In this document: positions 8,933 through 16,445 of the stretch, piece after piece | How the letters are laid out: each line of letters begins with the position of its first letter | Position numbering within the stretch: position 1 is the stretch's first letter | NCBI GenBank assembly: GCA_910586965.1 | Contig: CAJUMF010000023.1 | Coordinates: 1-60,422, forward strand | Reading direction: 5' to 3' | From: an uncultured Dorea sp. | GTDB taxonomy: Bacteria > Bacillota > Clostridia > Lachnospirales > Lachnospiraceae | Length of the DNA: 60,422 nucleotides | Position numbers and translations under genes: made by a program | The notes under the pieces: model-generated | What the model was told of the DNA's origin: nothing | What the model saw: the letters and a program-made list of their open reading frames with translations, nothing else | The model's database searches: none

Positions 8933-8981
8933 ATTATAAAAAAAGAGAAAATGTATATCCATCGAATCAGATTACATTTTC
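8933..8981 (-). promoter_or_regulatory. bceAB promoter with inverted repeat (candidate response-regulator site)
   Basis: On the minus strand TGGATA (8956-8961) and a perfect TATAAT (8933-8938) are 17 bases apart, just upstream of bceA. A perfect 9-base inverted repeat, GAAAATGTA (8947-8955) and TACATTTTC (8973-8981), is centred on the -35 box. BceR-type regulators bind inverted repeats at the bceA promoter, so this is a plausible site, but its position over the -35 is unusual for an activator. Confidence 0.45.
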
Positions 8982-9025
8982 CCTGTTTAAACTTACATCT
9001 TTGTAAGGTTTATAACAAATTCCCG

Positions 9026-10143
9026 TTACTCTTCTTCCGCAATCCATTCCCGCAGTTTCTCCTGTAAAAGCTTTTTGTCCGGCAGATACAGGTTATACTC
9101 GGAGGCGTATATATTCGCGTCCCTCGGCAAAGTAATCTCAACCAGGGCATCATTCTTTTCTTTGCACAACAAAATACCAATTGTCGGCTTTTCATCCTCC
9201 AATTTTTCATATCGGTCATAATAATTCACATACATCTGCATTTGACCGATATCCTGATGAGTCAGTTTGTCCACCTTTAAATCAATCAGCACATAACAAC
9301 GCAAAAGCCGGTTGTAAAAAACCAAATCCACAAAAAAGTTGTCTTCTTCAAAAGTAAATCGTTTCTGCCTCGCCTCAAACAAATATCCCTTACCCATCTC
9401 CAGCAGAAACTTCTGTAACTTATCAATAATCGCCGATTCCAACTCTGTCTCCGAATACTCCGTTTTCTCCTCCATGCCCAAAAATTCAAGTACGGTAGGC
9501 TGCTTTACAATATCCTCCGGCTTTGCGATAATGTTCCCTTCCTTCGCCAGCCGCATAACCGCCTCTTTATCCCGGCTGAGTGCCAGCCGTTCATATAAGC
9601 TGGAATTGTATTGTCTCTGCAAGGTACGAATACTCCATCCGGACTTCGCCGATTCAATCTCATAAAAACTTCTCTCATCCTCGTTCTTAATCCGCATTAA
9701 CAGAAGATAATGCGACCACGATAATAAAAATGGCTTTTCCTTTTCTAATTGCCCAAACAATGTCTGGGTTTTTTCAATAGCAAATTGCTGAAACACTGTT
9801 TGGCAATTCTGTTTTCATACATCAAATAAAACTTGCGGAAATATTCTAAATTTGACTTTGAAAATCCCCTGCCAAACTTCCGCTGCAGCTTATCTGACAG
9901 TTTCTTAATAACCCGACCGCCATATCTTGCCCTGCTCTCACCTTTTTGCTGAACCTCTACAATCCATTTCCCTATTGAATAATAAGTCAGCAATTGCACA
10001 ATATTTACCTGTTGAACTGCAAGATTCCTGGCATGCTCAATCAAATCCGCAACATCAAAGCACAATTTCTCTATATACTCATCAGTTGATATATCTGTTT
10101 TTTCATTTCGGATAACCTTCTTTTCCTTAATGTTCAGCAGCAT
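9026..10143 (-). pseudogene. DUF1016 (YhcG-type) PD-(D/E)XK nuclease gene, frameshifted
   Basis: Two ORFs in different frames together make one DUF1016 protein. The N-terminal part (9745-10143) carries the helical DUF1016_N region with YYSIGKWIVEVQQ and GFSKSNLEYFRKFY. The C-terminal part (9026-9796) carries the nuclease-like FVDLVFYNRLLR and VLIDLKVDKL, then QMQMYVNYYD. They join at about 9795, where a run of AAA reads CAGTGTTT out of frame. One extra A would restore ...AK-TVFQQFAIEKTQ, the usual family sequence. The start at 10143 has AGGAG upstream. It is either a recent pseudogene, a slippage-controlled gene or a sequencing error. Confidence 0.75.
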
Positions 10144-10181
10144 TATTATCTCCTTCCTCGTAACAAACCACCGTTCCAAAC

Positions 10182-10657
10182 TTATGAAACCTTCTTAAAA
10201 CCATCCAGGCATCCATACAAGAATTTCTTTAACTTATCCTTCTCCCCCTCATCCTCATAATACCCAACCAGCAGCGTAAAGAACTCCTGCAATTTCTCCT
10301 GACCCACTGTCAGAATCCCGCACCCATGCTCAATCAGCATCTTATTCGCCGCCATCATGGCAATCCTCTTATTCCCGTCATAAAACAACTGCCGTTTCGT
10401 AAAATACAGCATCACATCCAGAGCCTTCTCCGTCCACTCCTTACCGCCGCAAACCATCTTGGCAATCTCTTTTTCCGTCTGCCCCTCATCCGGCACAGGC
10501 GGGATATAGCTGCTACCTGCAATCCGAACCTCATCAAGCCGCAGTGCTCCGGCATTAATGATTGTCATCTTCCCAAGCTCCCGGTGCAGACCCCTGGCAT
10601 AATCCAGCGTAAGCTCCTCATCTACCGTCTCAAAAAGCCTCTGCCATTCTCTTCGTG
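10182..10657 (-). pseudogene. Fic/DOC family gene, 5'-truncated
   Basis: The frame 10182-10568 gives 128 residues of a Fic domain, with GSSYIPPVPDE (the inhibitory/flap region) and QLFYDGNKR at the Fic loop. The same frame continues upstream without stop through LTLDYARGLHRELG into the 3' end of the kinase gene (about 10657), still resembling Fic proteins. The true N-terminus is missing, so the gene seems cut by its junction with the kinase gene. The loop has Gln where active AMP-transferases carry His, so AMPylation is doubtful. A shorter product from ATG 10568 remains possible. Confidence 0.6.
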
Positions 10658-11659
10658 CCCAAAGTCAATATACGCCTTCGTTCCTCTCCCCACTTCCGAG
10701 CAAAGCCATATCCCATGCCCCAGCTTATCCGTCACCGTCTTGCACAGGTACAGCCCGATTCCGGTTGACTTTTTATTCTCTCTCCCATTATACCCGGTAA
10801 ATCCCTTCTCAAACACCCGCGGCAAGTCCTCCGCCCAGATACCGATTCCCGTATCCTCGATTACAAGGCTCTCTCCCTCCATATAGACAGAGATGCTCCC
10901 CTTTTCCTTTTGGGAATAGGTATATTTAAGCGCATTGGACAAAAGCTGCTCAATCACGAATGCCAGCCACTTTTCATCCGTGACCACGTTCTTTTTCACC
11001 GGCTCATAGTTAAGCTTTACGTCTTGCAGGATGAACATCTGGGAATATTTCTTCACCGCCTGCCGGATGATGCCGTCCAGCTCGTACCGGGCAAACACAA
11101 AATCTGACGCCCCATCCGAAGTCCGAAGGTAGGCAAGCGCCATCTCCACATACTGCTCAATCTTAAAAAGCTCCTGCCGCATCTCCCGGTTAAGCGCAAA
11201 GGCCTCGTCCGACTGCAAAAGCACCCTAAGCGCCGCAATCGGAGTCTTAATCTGATGCACCCACATCCCGTAATAATCCATCATCTCACGCCGGAATTCA
11301 CTGCCCACAGATTCCGTCTCCACCTTCGCCTCATACACCTTTTCCAATATCCTCCGGTAGTCCTCCTCAGCCGCCGTCTTCGCCTCCGGCAGCCCGAAAA
11401 GCTCCGCCGGAGCTTTCCTCTCCGCCTCTAAAAGCTCCTCATGATGCCTCTTATACCGTAGAAAATTTGCCGCCTCCCACAAAAGAAACCAGAAAAATCC
11501 AAGCAAAGACGCATACTTTACCGCGTCCGTGCGGACATTATACAGATAAAAAATCACAGGAAAAATAAGCATGAATCCAATATACATGATGATTTCCCCC
11601 AGATTCTCCTTCAAATACCGATGAAAGATAAAGATTGTCCTGCCTGTCACTGCGTTCAC
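10622..11659 (-). CDS. bceS: BceS-type intramembrane-sensing histidine kinase
   Basis: A 345-residue sensor kinase with two closely spaced N-terminal membrane helices (about 22-42 and 49-67) and almost no external loop. That is typical of kinases that take their signal from a BceAB-type transporter. The phospho-acceptor is His135 in MWVHQIKTP. The N box (EQLLSNALKYTYS), G1 (DTGIGI) and G2 (STGIGLYL) follow. Its start overlaps the bceR stop by four bases. The usual next genes, bceAB, are displaced 1.7 kb downstream by a Fic fragment and a DUF1016 gene. Confidence 0.88.
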   Translation of the reverse strand: MNAVTGRTIFIFHRYLKENLGEIIMYIGFMLIFPVIFYLYNVRTDAVKYASLLGFFWFLLWEAANFLRYKRHHEELLEAERKAPAELFGLPEAKTAAEEDYRRILEKVYEAKVETESVGSEFRREMMDYYGMWVHQIKTPIAALRVLLQSDEAFALNREMRQELFKIEQYVEMALAYLRTSDGASDFVFARYELDGIIRQAVKKYSQMFILQDVKLNYEPVKKNVVTDEKWLAFVIEQLLSNALKYTYSQKEKGSISVYMEGESLVIEDTGIGIWAEDLPRVFEKGFTGYNGRENKKSTGIGLYLCKTVTDKLGHGIWLCSEVGRGTKAYIDFGHEENGRGFLRR

Positions 11660-12333
11660 TCTATAATATACCCTATCCCTTTCTTCGTCCGAATCACATC
11701 CGATGCGCCCATGGATTCCAGTTTCCGCCTGAGTCTCGTCACATTCACCGTCAGCGTATTGTCGTCGATAAATTCATCGCTCTCCCACAGATTTTCAATA
11801 ATCTCATCCCTGGGAACGATATGCCCTGCCTTCTCCATAAGGAGCCTTAAGATACGGAATTCATTCTTCGTAAGCTCCTTCTCCCCGCCCTTAACATTCA
11901 CCGCCGCGTCATTCAGTTTCAGGACCACCCCCTGGCGCTCAATGACCTCCGTCGCTCCCTGAAAAGCATACGCGCGCCTTAACACCGCCTGCACCTTCGC
12001 CGTCACCACATTTAAGTCAAAAGGCTTTTCGATAAAATCATCTCCGCCCATATTCATCGCCATAACGATATTCATATTGTCGCTGGCTGACGACAAAAAG
12101 ATAATCGGCACCTTCGAAATCTTCCTTATCTCCTGGCACCAGTGAAATCCGTTAAACAGCGGCAGCATGATGTCAAGAATCACAAGCTGCGGCTCAAACG
12201 CCACGAACCGCTCCACGATATTTTTAAAGTCTCTCGCGTATTCCGCCTCGTAATCCCATTTCCGTAGATGCTCCGCCAGCGCTCCCGCAATCGTCATATC
12301 ATCCTCAACAATAAAAATCCTGTACACTGCCAT
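11656..12333 (-). CDS. bceR: BceR-type OmpR-family response regulator
   Basis: A 225-residue response regulator with an N-terminal receiver and a C-terminal winged helix. Acidic residues lie at VEDD (9-12), the phosphorylated Asp is Asp54 in LVILDIMLP, and the conserved Lys is in DDFIEKPF. The C-terminal domain shows the winged-helix pattern LTKNEFRILRLL and VNVTRLRRKLE. It heads a two-gene kinase operon and is expected to activate bceAB. The start is either ATG 12333 or the GTG two codons on; AAAGGAG suits either. Confidence 0.9.
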   Translation of the reverse strand: MAVYRIFIVEDDMTIAGALAEHLRKWDYEAEYARDFKNIVERFVAFEPQLVILDIMLPLFNGFHWCQEIRKISKVPIIFLSSASDNMNIVMAMNMGGDDFIEKPFDLNVVTAKVQAVLRRAYAFQGATEVIERQGVVLKLNDAAVNVKGGEKELTKNEFRILRLLMEKAGHIVPRDEIIENLWESDEFIDDNTLTVNVTRLRRKLESMGASDVIRTKKGIGYIIE

Positions 12334-12353
12334 CCGCTCCTTTCACAGATAAC

Positions 12354-12382
12354 ATTATACAGGATTCCTGTTATTTTTAAAA
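12354..12382 (-). promoter_or_regulatory. bceRS promoter containing a palindrome
   Basis: On the minus strand a perfect TATAAT (12354-12359) lies upstream of bceR, with a weak -35 (TTTTAA, 12377-12382) 17 bases away. The spacer holds ACAGGA-A-TCCTGT, a perfect 6-base inverted repeat (12359-12371) touching the -10. This could be an autoregulatory or repressor site. Confidence 0.4.
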
Positions 12383-12419
12383 GCTGGCAGAATAAATATT
12401 AAGATTCATCCTAAAACCA

Positions 12420-13712
12420 TCAGCTTACTTTCAGTTTGAACTTCTGAATCTGCCTCTCCGTCTCTACCTTTTCCATCACTGCGCCGATGCCCCGCAGTTT
12501 CTCGTCAAATCTCTCATACCCTCTCTGGATGTACACGATATCGTCCACAATCGTAATCCCATCTGCCGCAAGCCCCGCAATGCAGAGCGCCGCGCCTGCC
12601 CTAAGGTCCGGCGCGCTTACCCTTGCGCCCGAGAACTCTTTCACGCCTTCGATCGTTGCAGAATTTCCTTCAATCTTTACGCTGCCTCCCATTCTCGCAA
12701 GCTCATCCAGATATTTAAAACGATTTTCGAAAATACTCTCTGTAATCGTACTTGTCCCTTTACACAAAGCTAATGTTACACCAATCTGAGGCTGCATATC
12801 TGTGGGGAATCCCGGATAGGGAAGTGTCTTTACATGGGTGCTCCGAAGTCCTCCTTTGGAAACTACGCGCACCGCATCATCGAATTCTTCCACTTCACAC
12901 CCGATTTCCAGAAGTTTTGCAATGGTAGCTTCCAAATGCTTCGGAATCACATTCAAAACCGTCACATCTCCTCTGGTAGCTGCCGCCGCAAACATAAATG
13001 TCCCCGCTTCAATCTGATCCGGAATCACAGAATACTCAGTCCCATGGAGACTCCTTACACCGCGGATTTTTATTACATCCGTTCCTGCGCCTCGGATATT
13101 CGCTCCCATACTGTTAAGGAAATTGGCCACATCAACAACATGAGGCTCTTTTGCCACGTTCTCCATAATGGTAAGCCCCTCGGCCATCGTAGCCGCCATC
13201 ATCACATTGATCGTAGCCCCTACACTCACAACATCAAAATAAATATGTTTGCCTACAAGCCGGTCTGCCTCTGCGATAATCTTCCCGTGCTCAATATCTA
13301 CATCCGCGCCTAGCGCGCGGAATCCCTTTAGATGCTGGTCAATGGGCCTGCTCCCGATATTGCAGCCGCCCGGAAGAGCCACCTCCGCGTGCTTATATTT
13401 TCCAAGCAGCGCGCCGAGCAGATAATAGGATGCCCGAATCTTTTTTATATAATCGTATTCTATACTGAAATCTCTGATTCCTTTTCCATTGACCGTAACG
13501 GTATGCCGGTCAACCCGGTGCACACTTGCACCAATTCCTTCAATCGCGTCCAGAAGGACATTAATATCATTTACATCCGGAAGATTATCAATGCGAACTG
13601 TATCGTCTGTCATAATACCTGCCGCTAAAATCGCAAGAGCCGCATTCTTCGCTCCGCCAATCTCAACTTCTCCTACCAACGGGTGTCCGCCTTTTATAAT
13701 ATACTGCTCCAT
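12420..13712 (-). CDS. murA: UDP-N-acetylglucosamine 1-carboxyvinyltransferase
   Basis: A 430-residue cytoplasmic enzyme that transfers enolpyruvate from PEP to UDP-GlcNAc, the first committed step of peptidoglycan synthesis. The KN pair (22-23) and the catalytic loop LPGGCNIGSRP with Cys117 are present. Cys at that position predicts fosfomycin sensitivity. The length is normal for the family. GAGGTG lies upstream of the ATG. The promoter is unusual: perfect palindromes fill the spacer and cover the -35. Firmicutes often have two MurA paralogues; I cannot tell which type this is. Confidence 0.95.
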   Translation of the reverse strand: MEQYIIKGGHPLVGEVEIGGAKNAALAILAAGIMTDDTVRIDNLPDVNDINVLLDAIEGIGASVHRVDRHTVTVNGKGIRDFSIEYDYIKKIRASYYLLGALLGKYKHAEVALPGGCNIGSRPIDQHLKGFRALGADVDIEHGKIIAEADRLVGKHIYFDVVSVGATINVMMAATMAEGLTIMENVAKEPHVVDVANFLNSMGANIRGAGTDVIKIRGVRSLHGTEYSVIPDQIEAGTFMFAAAATRGDVTVLNVIPKHLEATIAKLLEIGCEVEEFDDAVRVVSKGGLRSTHVKTLPYPGFPTDMQPQIGVTLALCKGTSTITESIFENRFKYLDELARMGGSVKIEGNSATIEGVKEFSGARVSAPDLRAGAALCIAGLAADGITIVDDIVYIQRGYERFDEKLRGIGAVMEKVETERQIQKFKLKVS

Positions 13713-13799
13713 ACATGCACCTCGACACTAACTTATTCTATATCAAACCATCTCATCTTACTCTGTAAGATATGTAAACTACTATATTCGTACTCGCTT

Positions 13800-13841
13800 A
13801 TTATATCACAAATTTTGTGATTGTAAAATCTTTTTTACAAT
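13800..13841 (-). promoter_or_regulatory. murA promoter with two perfect palindromes
   Basis: On the minus strand the -35 is TTTACA (13822-13827) and the -10 is TATAAT (13800-13805), 16 bases apart. On the plus strand, ATCACAAA (13805-13812), one central base, then TTTGTGAT (13814-13821) exactly fill the spacer. A second palindrome, ATTGTAAAA (13820-13828), four bases, TTTTACAAT (13833-13841), covers the -35. Both are perfect. This looks like a two-site operator for an unidentified regulator. Confidence 0.6.
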
Positions 13842-13848
13842 TGTGTAA

Positions 13849-14364
13849 CTAATCCGTAACAAATTTACTATCCCTTAAGGTATCCAGGACAAGCTCAAAG
13901 GTATCCTCCAAGCTTACGCCATCCTCACATATAGTAACATCTGCATACTTTTCAAAAAGTGCGGTACGCTCACTATATAAGTCCTCAAGCGTTTGATTCT
14001 CTCGGAAAACCACCCCGCGTTTTTTTGCATTTCCAAGTCTTTTACTTATTGTTTCAAAAGAAGCTTTCAAATATACGATGATTCCAATCTCTTTAAAATG
14101 TTTCATGGCATTTTCACAATATACAACACTTCCTCCCGGAGCAATCACCGAATGCTCCGCCTGAACCTCCGCGTTAATACGGTCTTCAATTTTTAAAAAT
14201 CCTTCCAATCCTTCCTGAGCAATAATATCTCTCAGGAGCCTCTTCTCCCTTTCCTGAATCAGAAAATCCGTGTCAATAAAGTTATATCCCAGATGCTTTG
14301 CCACCACGACCCCAATCGTGCTCTTCCCCACGGCAGGCATACCGATAAAAATGATATTCTCCAT
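13849..14364 (-). CDS. aroK: Shikimate kinase family protein
   Basis: A 171-residue P-loop kinase expected to phosphorylate shikimate on the route to chorismate. Walker A is GMPAVGKST (8-16). Next come DTDFLI (substrate-side Asp), the APGGSVVY segment and the C-terminal SERTALFEKYADVTI typical of shikimate kinases. The lid region (KKRGVVFRENQ) diverges from the textbook RNPLL form, so a different small substrate cannot be excluded. AAGGGGAG precedes the ATG. It sits alone between murA and a hypothetical gene, away from other aro genes. Confidence 0.78.
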   Translation of the reverse strand: MENIIFIGMPAVGKSTIGVVVAKHLGYNFIDTDFLIQEREKRLLRDIIAQEGLEGFLKIEDRINAEVQAEHSVIAPGGSVVYCENAMKHFKEIGIIVYLKASFETISKRLGNAKKRGVVFRENQTLEDLYSERTALFEKYADVTICEDGVSLEDTFELVLDTLRDSKFVTD

Positions 14365-14441
14365 GTCTTGACTCCCCTTATCTTCAATACGAAAGACATT
14401 TTAACATATCTTTATCCATCCGTCTACCACAAATGTATAAA

Positions 14442-14480
14442 GGGCTGCGCACATATGTTTTCTTTTCCTCTGCACAGCCC
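14442..14480 (-). terminator. Candidate terminator downstream of the 118-residue gene
   Basis: On the minus strand GGGCTGTGCA pairs with TGCGCAGCCC around a loop of about 19 bases and is followed by CTTTATAC. The stem is strong but the U-tract is short. Confidence 0.45.
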
Positions 14481-14509
14481 ATTTTTGTACCCGATCATCT
14501 ACCCGGATA

Positions 14510-14866
14510 CTAATACAATTTTTTTCTGTAATGCCTGTGTTCACAGCGTCTCTGGCACAGCTCCTGAAATGCCATGACTTGTATCAGCTCCTTAAGCCAC
14601 TCGCCCGGATTCTCTTCCTCTTTTTCCGCTCTATCGTAAATTCTCCGGCACATTAGCCGCAATTGCAGCTTATCCGGATATTCATCAAACATCATGCTCC
14701 CATCGTATTCTAACCGATCACACTCCTCTTCTATAAAAGGAAGAAGACGTTTGGCCGTGTCAGGATAGGCACTCTTCATATAAGTGTAATCCCGCCGGAG
14801 CATTCTGTCTTCATCACCGAATATCGGCATCTGGTACACCATATAAAAAGGCAGTTTCTGGTCCAT
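14510..14866 (-). CDS. Conserved hypothetical protein, 118 residues
   Basis: I do not recognise a named domain. The protein is soluble, charged and rich in Arg, Glu and Tyr. It starts with MDQKLPFYMVYQMP and has a C-terminal cluster CQRRCEHRHYRKK that could bind metal or nucleic acid. AAGGAG precedes the ATG, and a TATAAT (14899-14904) lies further upstream with a poor -35. It stands just beyond the terminator of the rpsF-ssb-rpsR operon. Similar small genes occur beside this operon in Lachnospiraceae as far as I recall; no function is assigned. Confidence 0.6.
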   Translation of the reverse strand: MDQKLPFYMVYQMPIFGDEDRMLRRDYTYMKSAYPDTAKRLLPFIEEECDRLEYDGSMMFDEYPDKLQLRLMCRRIYDRAEKEEENPGEWLKELIQVMAFQELCQRRCEHRHYRKKLY

Positions 14867-14976
14867 GTACGTACACTCCTTGCGCTGGTATCTGTTTTAT
14901 TATATGTAATAATATTAAAAACGTTACCCCTCGGCGGGCGCAAAAGGCTGTCCGGTCTCCCCAAACAACTGTATAT

Positions 14977-15031
14977 AAAAAGAGGGCTTCCTTTTCAGAC
15001 TAAAAATTCCGGTCTGAAAAGATTCCCTCTT
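14977..15031 (-). terminator. Terminator of the rpsF-ssb-rpsR operon
   Basis: On the minus strand GAGGG and CTTTTCAGAC pair with GTCTGAAAAG and CCCTC in a long interrupted stem, followed by CTTTTTATAT. It begins 10 bases after the rpsR stop. This is a strong rho-independent terminator. Confidence 0.85.
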
Positions 15032-15040
15032 AATCACTCA

Positions 15041-15307
15041 TTAATCCTGTACATACGGCATCAATGCAATATGGCGCGCTCTCTTAATCGCTACAGTAAG
15101 CGCTCTCTGATGCTTTGCACAGTTTCCTGTAATTCTCCTCGGAAGGATCTTGCCTCTCTCAGAGATATACTTTCTTAATTTTGCAACATCTTTATAATCG
15201 ATCTCATTGTTTTCTTTTCCGCAGAAAACACAGACTTTTTTTCTCCTACGTCCGCCGCCTCTTCTTTTGAAGCCGCCTTCCGGGCGATTTGCTTTATCGT
15301 AAGCCAT
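15041..15307 (-). CDS. rpsR: 30S ribosomal protein S18
   Basis: An 88-residue small-subunit protein that binds 16S rRNA as a dimer with S6. It carries a zinc-type motif (CVFCGKEN and the later GNCAKH) and the conserved segment ISERGKILPRRITG with AIKRARHIALMPY near the end. It is the third gene of the classic S6-SSB-S18 operon. GGAGGTTGAGG precedes the ATG. The N-terminus is rich in Arg and Gly, as in relatives. Confidence 0.97.
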   Translation of the reverse strand: MAYDKANRPEGGFKRRGGGRRRKKVCVFCGKENNEIDYKDVAKLRKYISERGKILPRRITGNCAKHQRALTVAIKRARHIALMPYVQD

Positions 15308-15331
15308 TATTCCTCAACCTCCTGTTCAATA

Positions 15332-15787
15332 CTAGTTAAAAGGTAATTCCTCATCTATCCCGTCAGGGATATTCATGAAGCCGTCACCTGCATCGGATAC
15401 CGGTGCCGGAGCCGGTGTGGGCGCTGACTGACGAAAACTTCCTGCATTGGCATCGCTCGCCGCTTTGCTCTCTGCGAATTCCTGATCCTCAACTACAACA
15501 TCTGTCGTGTATACCTTCTGGCCGTCCTTGTTGGTATAGCTTCCTGTCTGGATCCGACCGGTTACTACTACCTTAAGTCCCTGCCTGAAATATCTCTCTG
15601 CAAACTCCGCACCTTTGCCGAAAACAACACAGCCGATAAAATCAGCCGTCTGCTCTCCATCATTATTCCGCCTGAATCTGCGGTCAACTGCCAAAGTATA
15701 CCTTGCAATTGCCATAGAATTATCACCCTGTGAATATCTCACTTCCGGATCTCTCGTTAAGCGTCCCATCAAAATTACTTTATTCAT
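15332..15787 (-). CDS. ssb: Single-stranded DNA-binding protein
   Basis: A 151-residue SSB with an N-terminal OB fold (MNKVILMGRLTRDPEVRYS to about residue 105), a Gln/Ala/Pro-rich linker and an acidic tail ending in EELPFN. That tail is the docking site for repair and replication partners in this family. It protects single-stranded DNA during replication, repair and recombination. It lies between rpsF and rpsR with short gaps, in the conserved order. Confidence 0.97.
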   Translation of the reverse strand: MNKVILMGRLTRDPEVRYSQGDNSMAIARYTLAVDRRFRRNNDGEQTADFIGCVVFGKGAEFAERYFRQGLKVVVTGRIQTGSYTNKDGQKVYTTDVVVEDQEFAESKAASDANAGSFRQSAPTPAPAPVSDAGDGFMNIPDGIDEELPFN

Positions 15788-15807
15788 ATTCTACCTCTGC
15801 TTCCTGC

Positions 15808-16095
15808 TTATGCTTCCTGTCTAACGCATAAATATCTGATCACGTTGTCCATGATGCGAATTCTCTGTTCGATTTCGCCTGGAGTCTCGGCATCAGACTC
15901 GAAGTGGATGAAATAATAATATCCTTCTTTCATCTTCTGAATTTCGTAAGCTAATCTCCTCTTACCCCATTCATCGACATCTGAGATCTGGCCGCCGAAA
16001 CGCTCTACTAAAGCTTTTACTTTTTCGATTACCTGTGCTCTCTCGTCATCTTCGATTTTTGCACTGACAACAACAGCTAATTCATATTTGTTCAT
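15808..16095 (-). CDS. rpsF: 30S ribosomal protein S6
   Basis: A 95-residue S6 protein, starting with MNKYELAVVVSAKI and containing DEWGKRRLAYEIQKMKEGYYYFIHFES. It is the first gene of the S6-SSB-S18 operon. Upstream are a candidate promoter and a leader hairpin that may bind the S6:S18 pair for autoregulation. GGAGGTG stands 11 bases before the ATG. Confidence 0.97.
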   Translation of the reverse strand: MNKYELAVVVSAKIEDDERAQVIEKVKALVERFGGQISDVDEWGKRRLAYEIQKMKEGYYYFIHFESDAETPGEIEQRIRIMDNVIRYLCVRQEA

Positions 16096-16125
16096 GTCGT
16101 CTTTGCACCTCCTTCTGGTCTTTTG

Positions 16126-16147
16126 GCTCTCGCATCACCGCGAGAGC
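16126..16147 (-). promoter_or_regulatory. rpsF leader hairpin (candidate S6:S18 autoregulatory element)
   Basis: GCTCTCGC pairs perfectly with GCGAGAGC around a six-base loop (GGTGAT on the transcript), 31 bases upstream of the rpsF start and not followed by a U-tract. rpsF leaders in many bacteria bind the S6:S18 complex. Position and strength fit, but I cannot confirm the consensus. Confidence 0.4.
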
Positions 16148-16164
16148 AAGGATATCCATGCTGA

Positions 16165-16193
16165 ACATTAAATTGCTCACAGCATGAATTCAA
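16165..16193 (-). promoter_or_regulatory. Candidate rpsF promoter
   Basis: TTGAAT (16188-16193) and TAATGT (16165-16170) on the minus strand are 17 bases apart in the gap between the DUF951 gene and rpsF. The -35 is good and the -10 is weak. Confidence 0.35.
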
Positions 16194-16234
16194 TGTATCA
16201 CAGTTAGATATGTTAACATACTCTAATGCCCGTT

Positions 16235-16426
16235 TCAAGCTTTTTTCTGCAAATCTCTTGTATTTTTTTCCACAAGTCTGCGGGCAATCATTATCTGATG
16301 TCCGCACCCTTTGCATTTCAACCGAAAGTCCGCACCCACACGCAGGATTTCCCACTCTTTGCTCCCGCATGGATGCTGTTTTTTCAGTGTAACAACATCC
16401 CCGACTTCATATGTGTATGATACCAT
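16235..16426 (-). CDS. DUF951 family protein
   Basis: A 63-residue protein matching DUF951 (YyzM-like), with an N-terminal YEVGDVVTLKKQHPCGS, then WEILRVGADFRLKC and KGCGHQIMIAR. The three cysteines in CGS and CKGCGH may form a small zinc site. The start at 16426 has GAGAGGTG upstream; a GTG at 16435 is less likely. The family is often near rpsF in Firmicutes, and its function is unknown. A role with RNA or ribosomes is only suggested by the neighbours. Confidence 0.8.
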   Translation of the reverse strand: MVSYTYEVGDVVTLKKQHPCGSKEWEILRVGADFRLKCKGCGHQIMIARRLVEKNTRDLQKKA

Positions 16427-16445
16427 CTCTTTCACCTCTCAATTT

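Noticed and set aside
16092..16370. A 92-codon minus-strand ORF upstream of rpsF
   Set aside because: It overlaps the DUF951 gene in another frame and crosses the rpsF leader; the sequence shows no domain.
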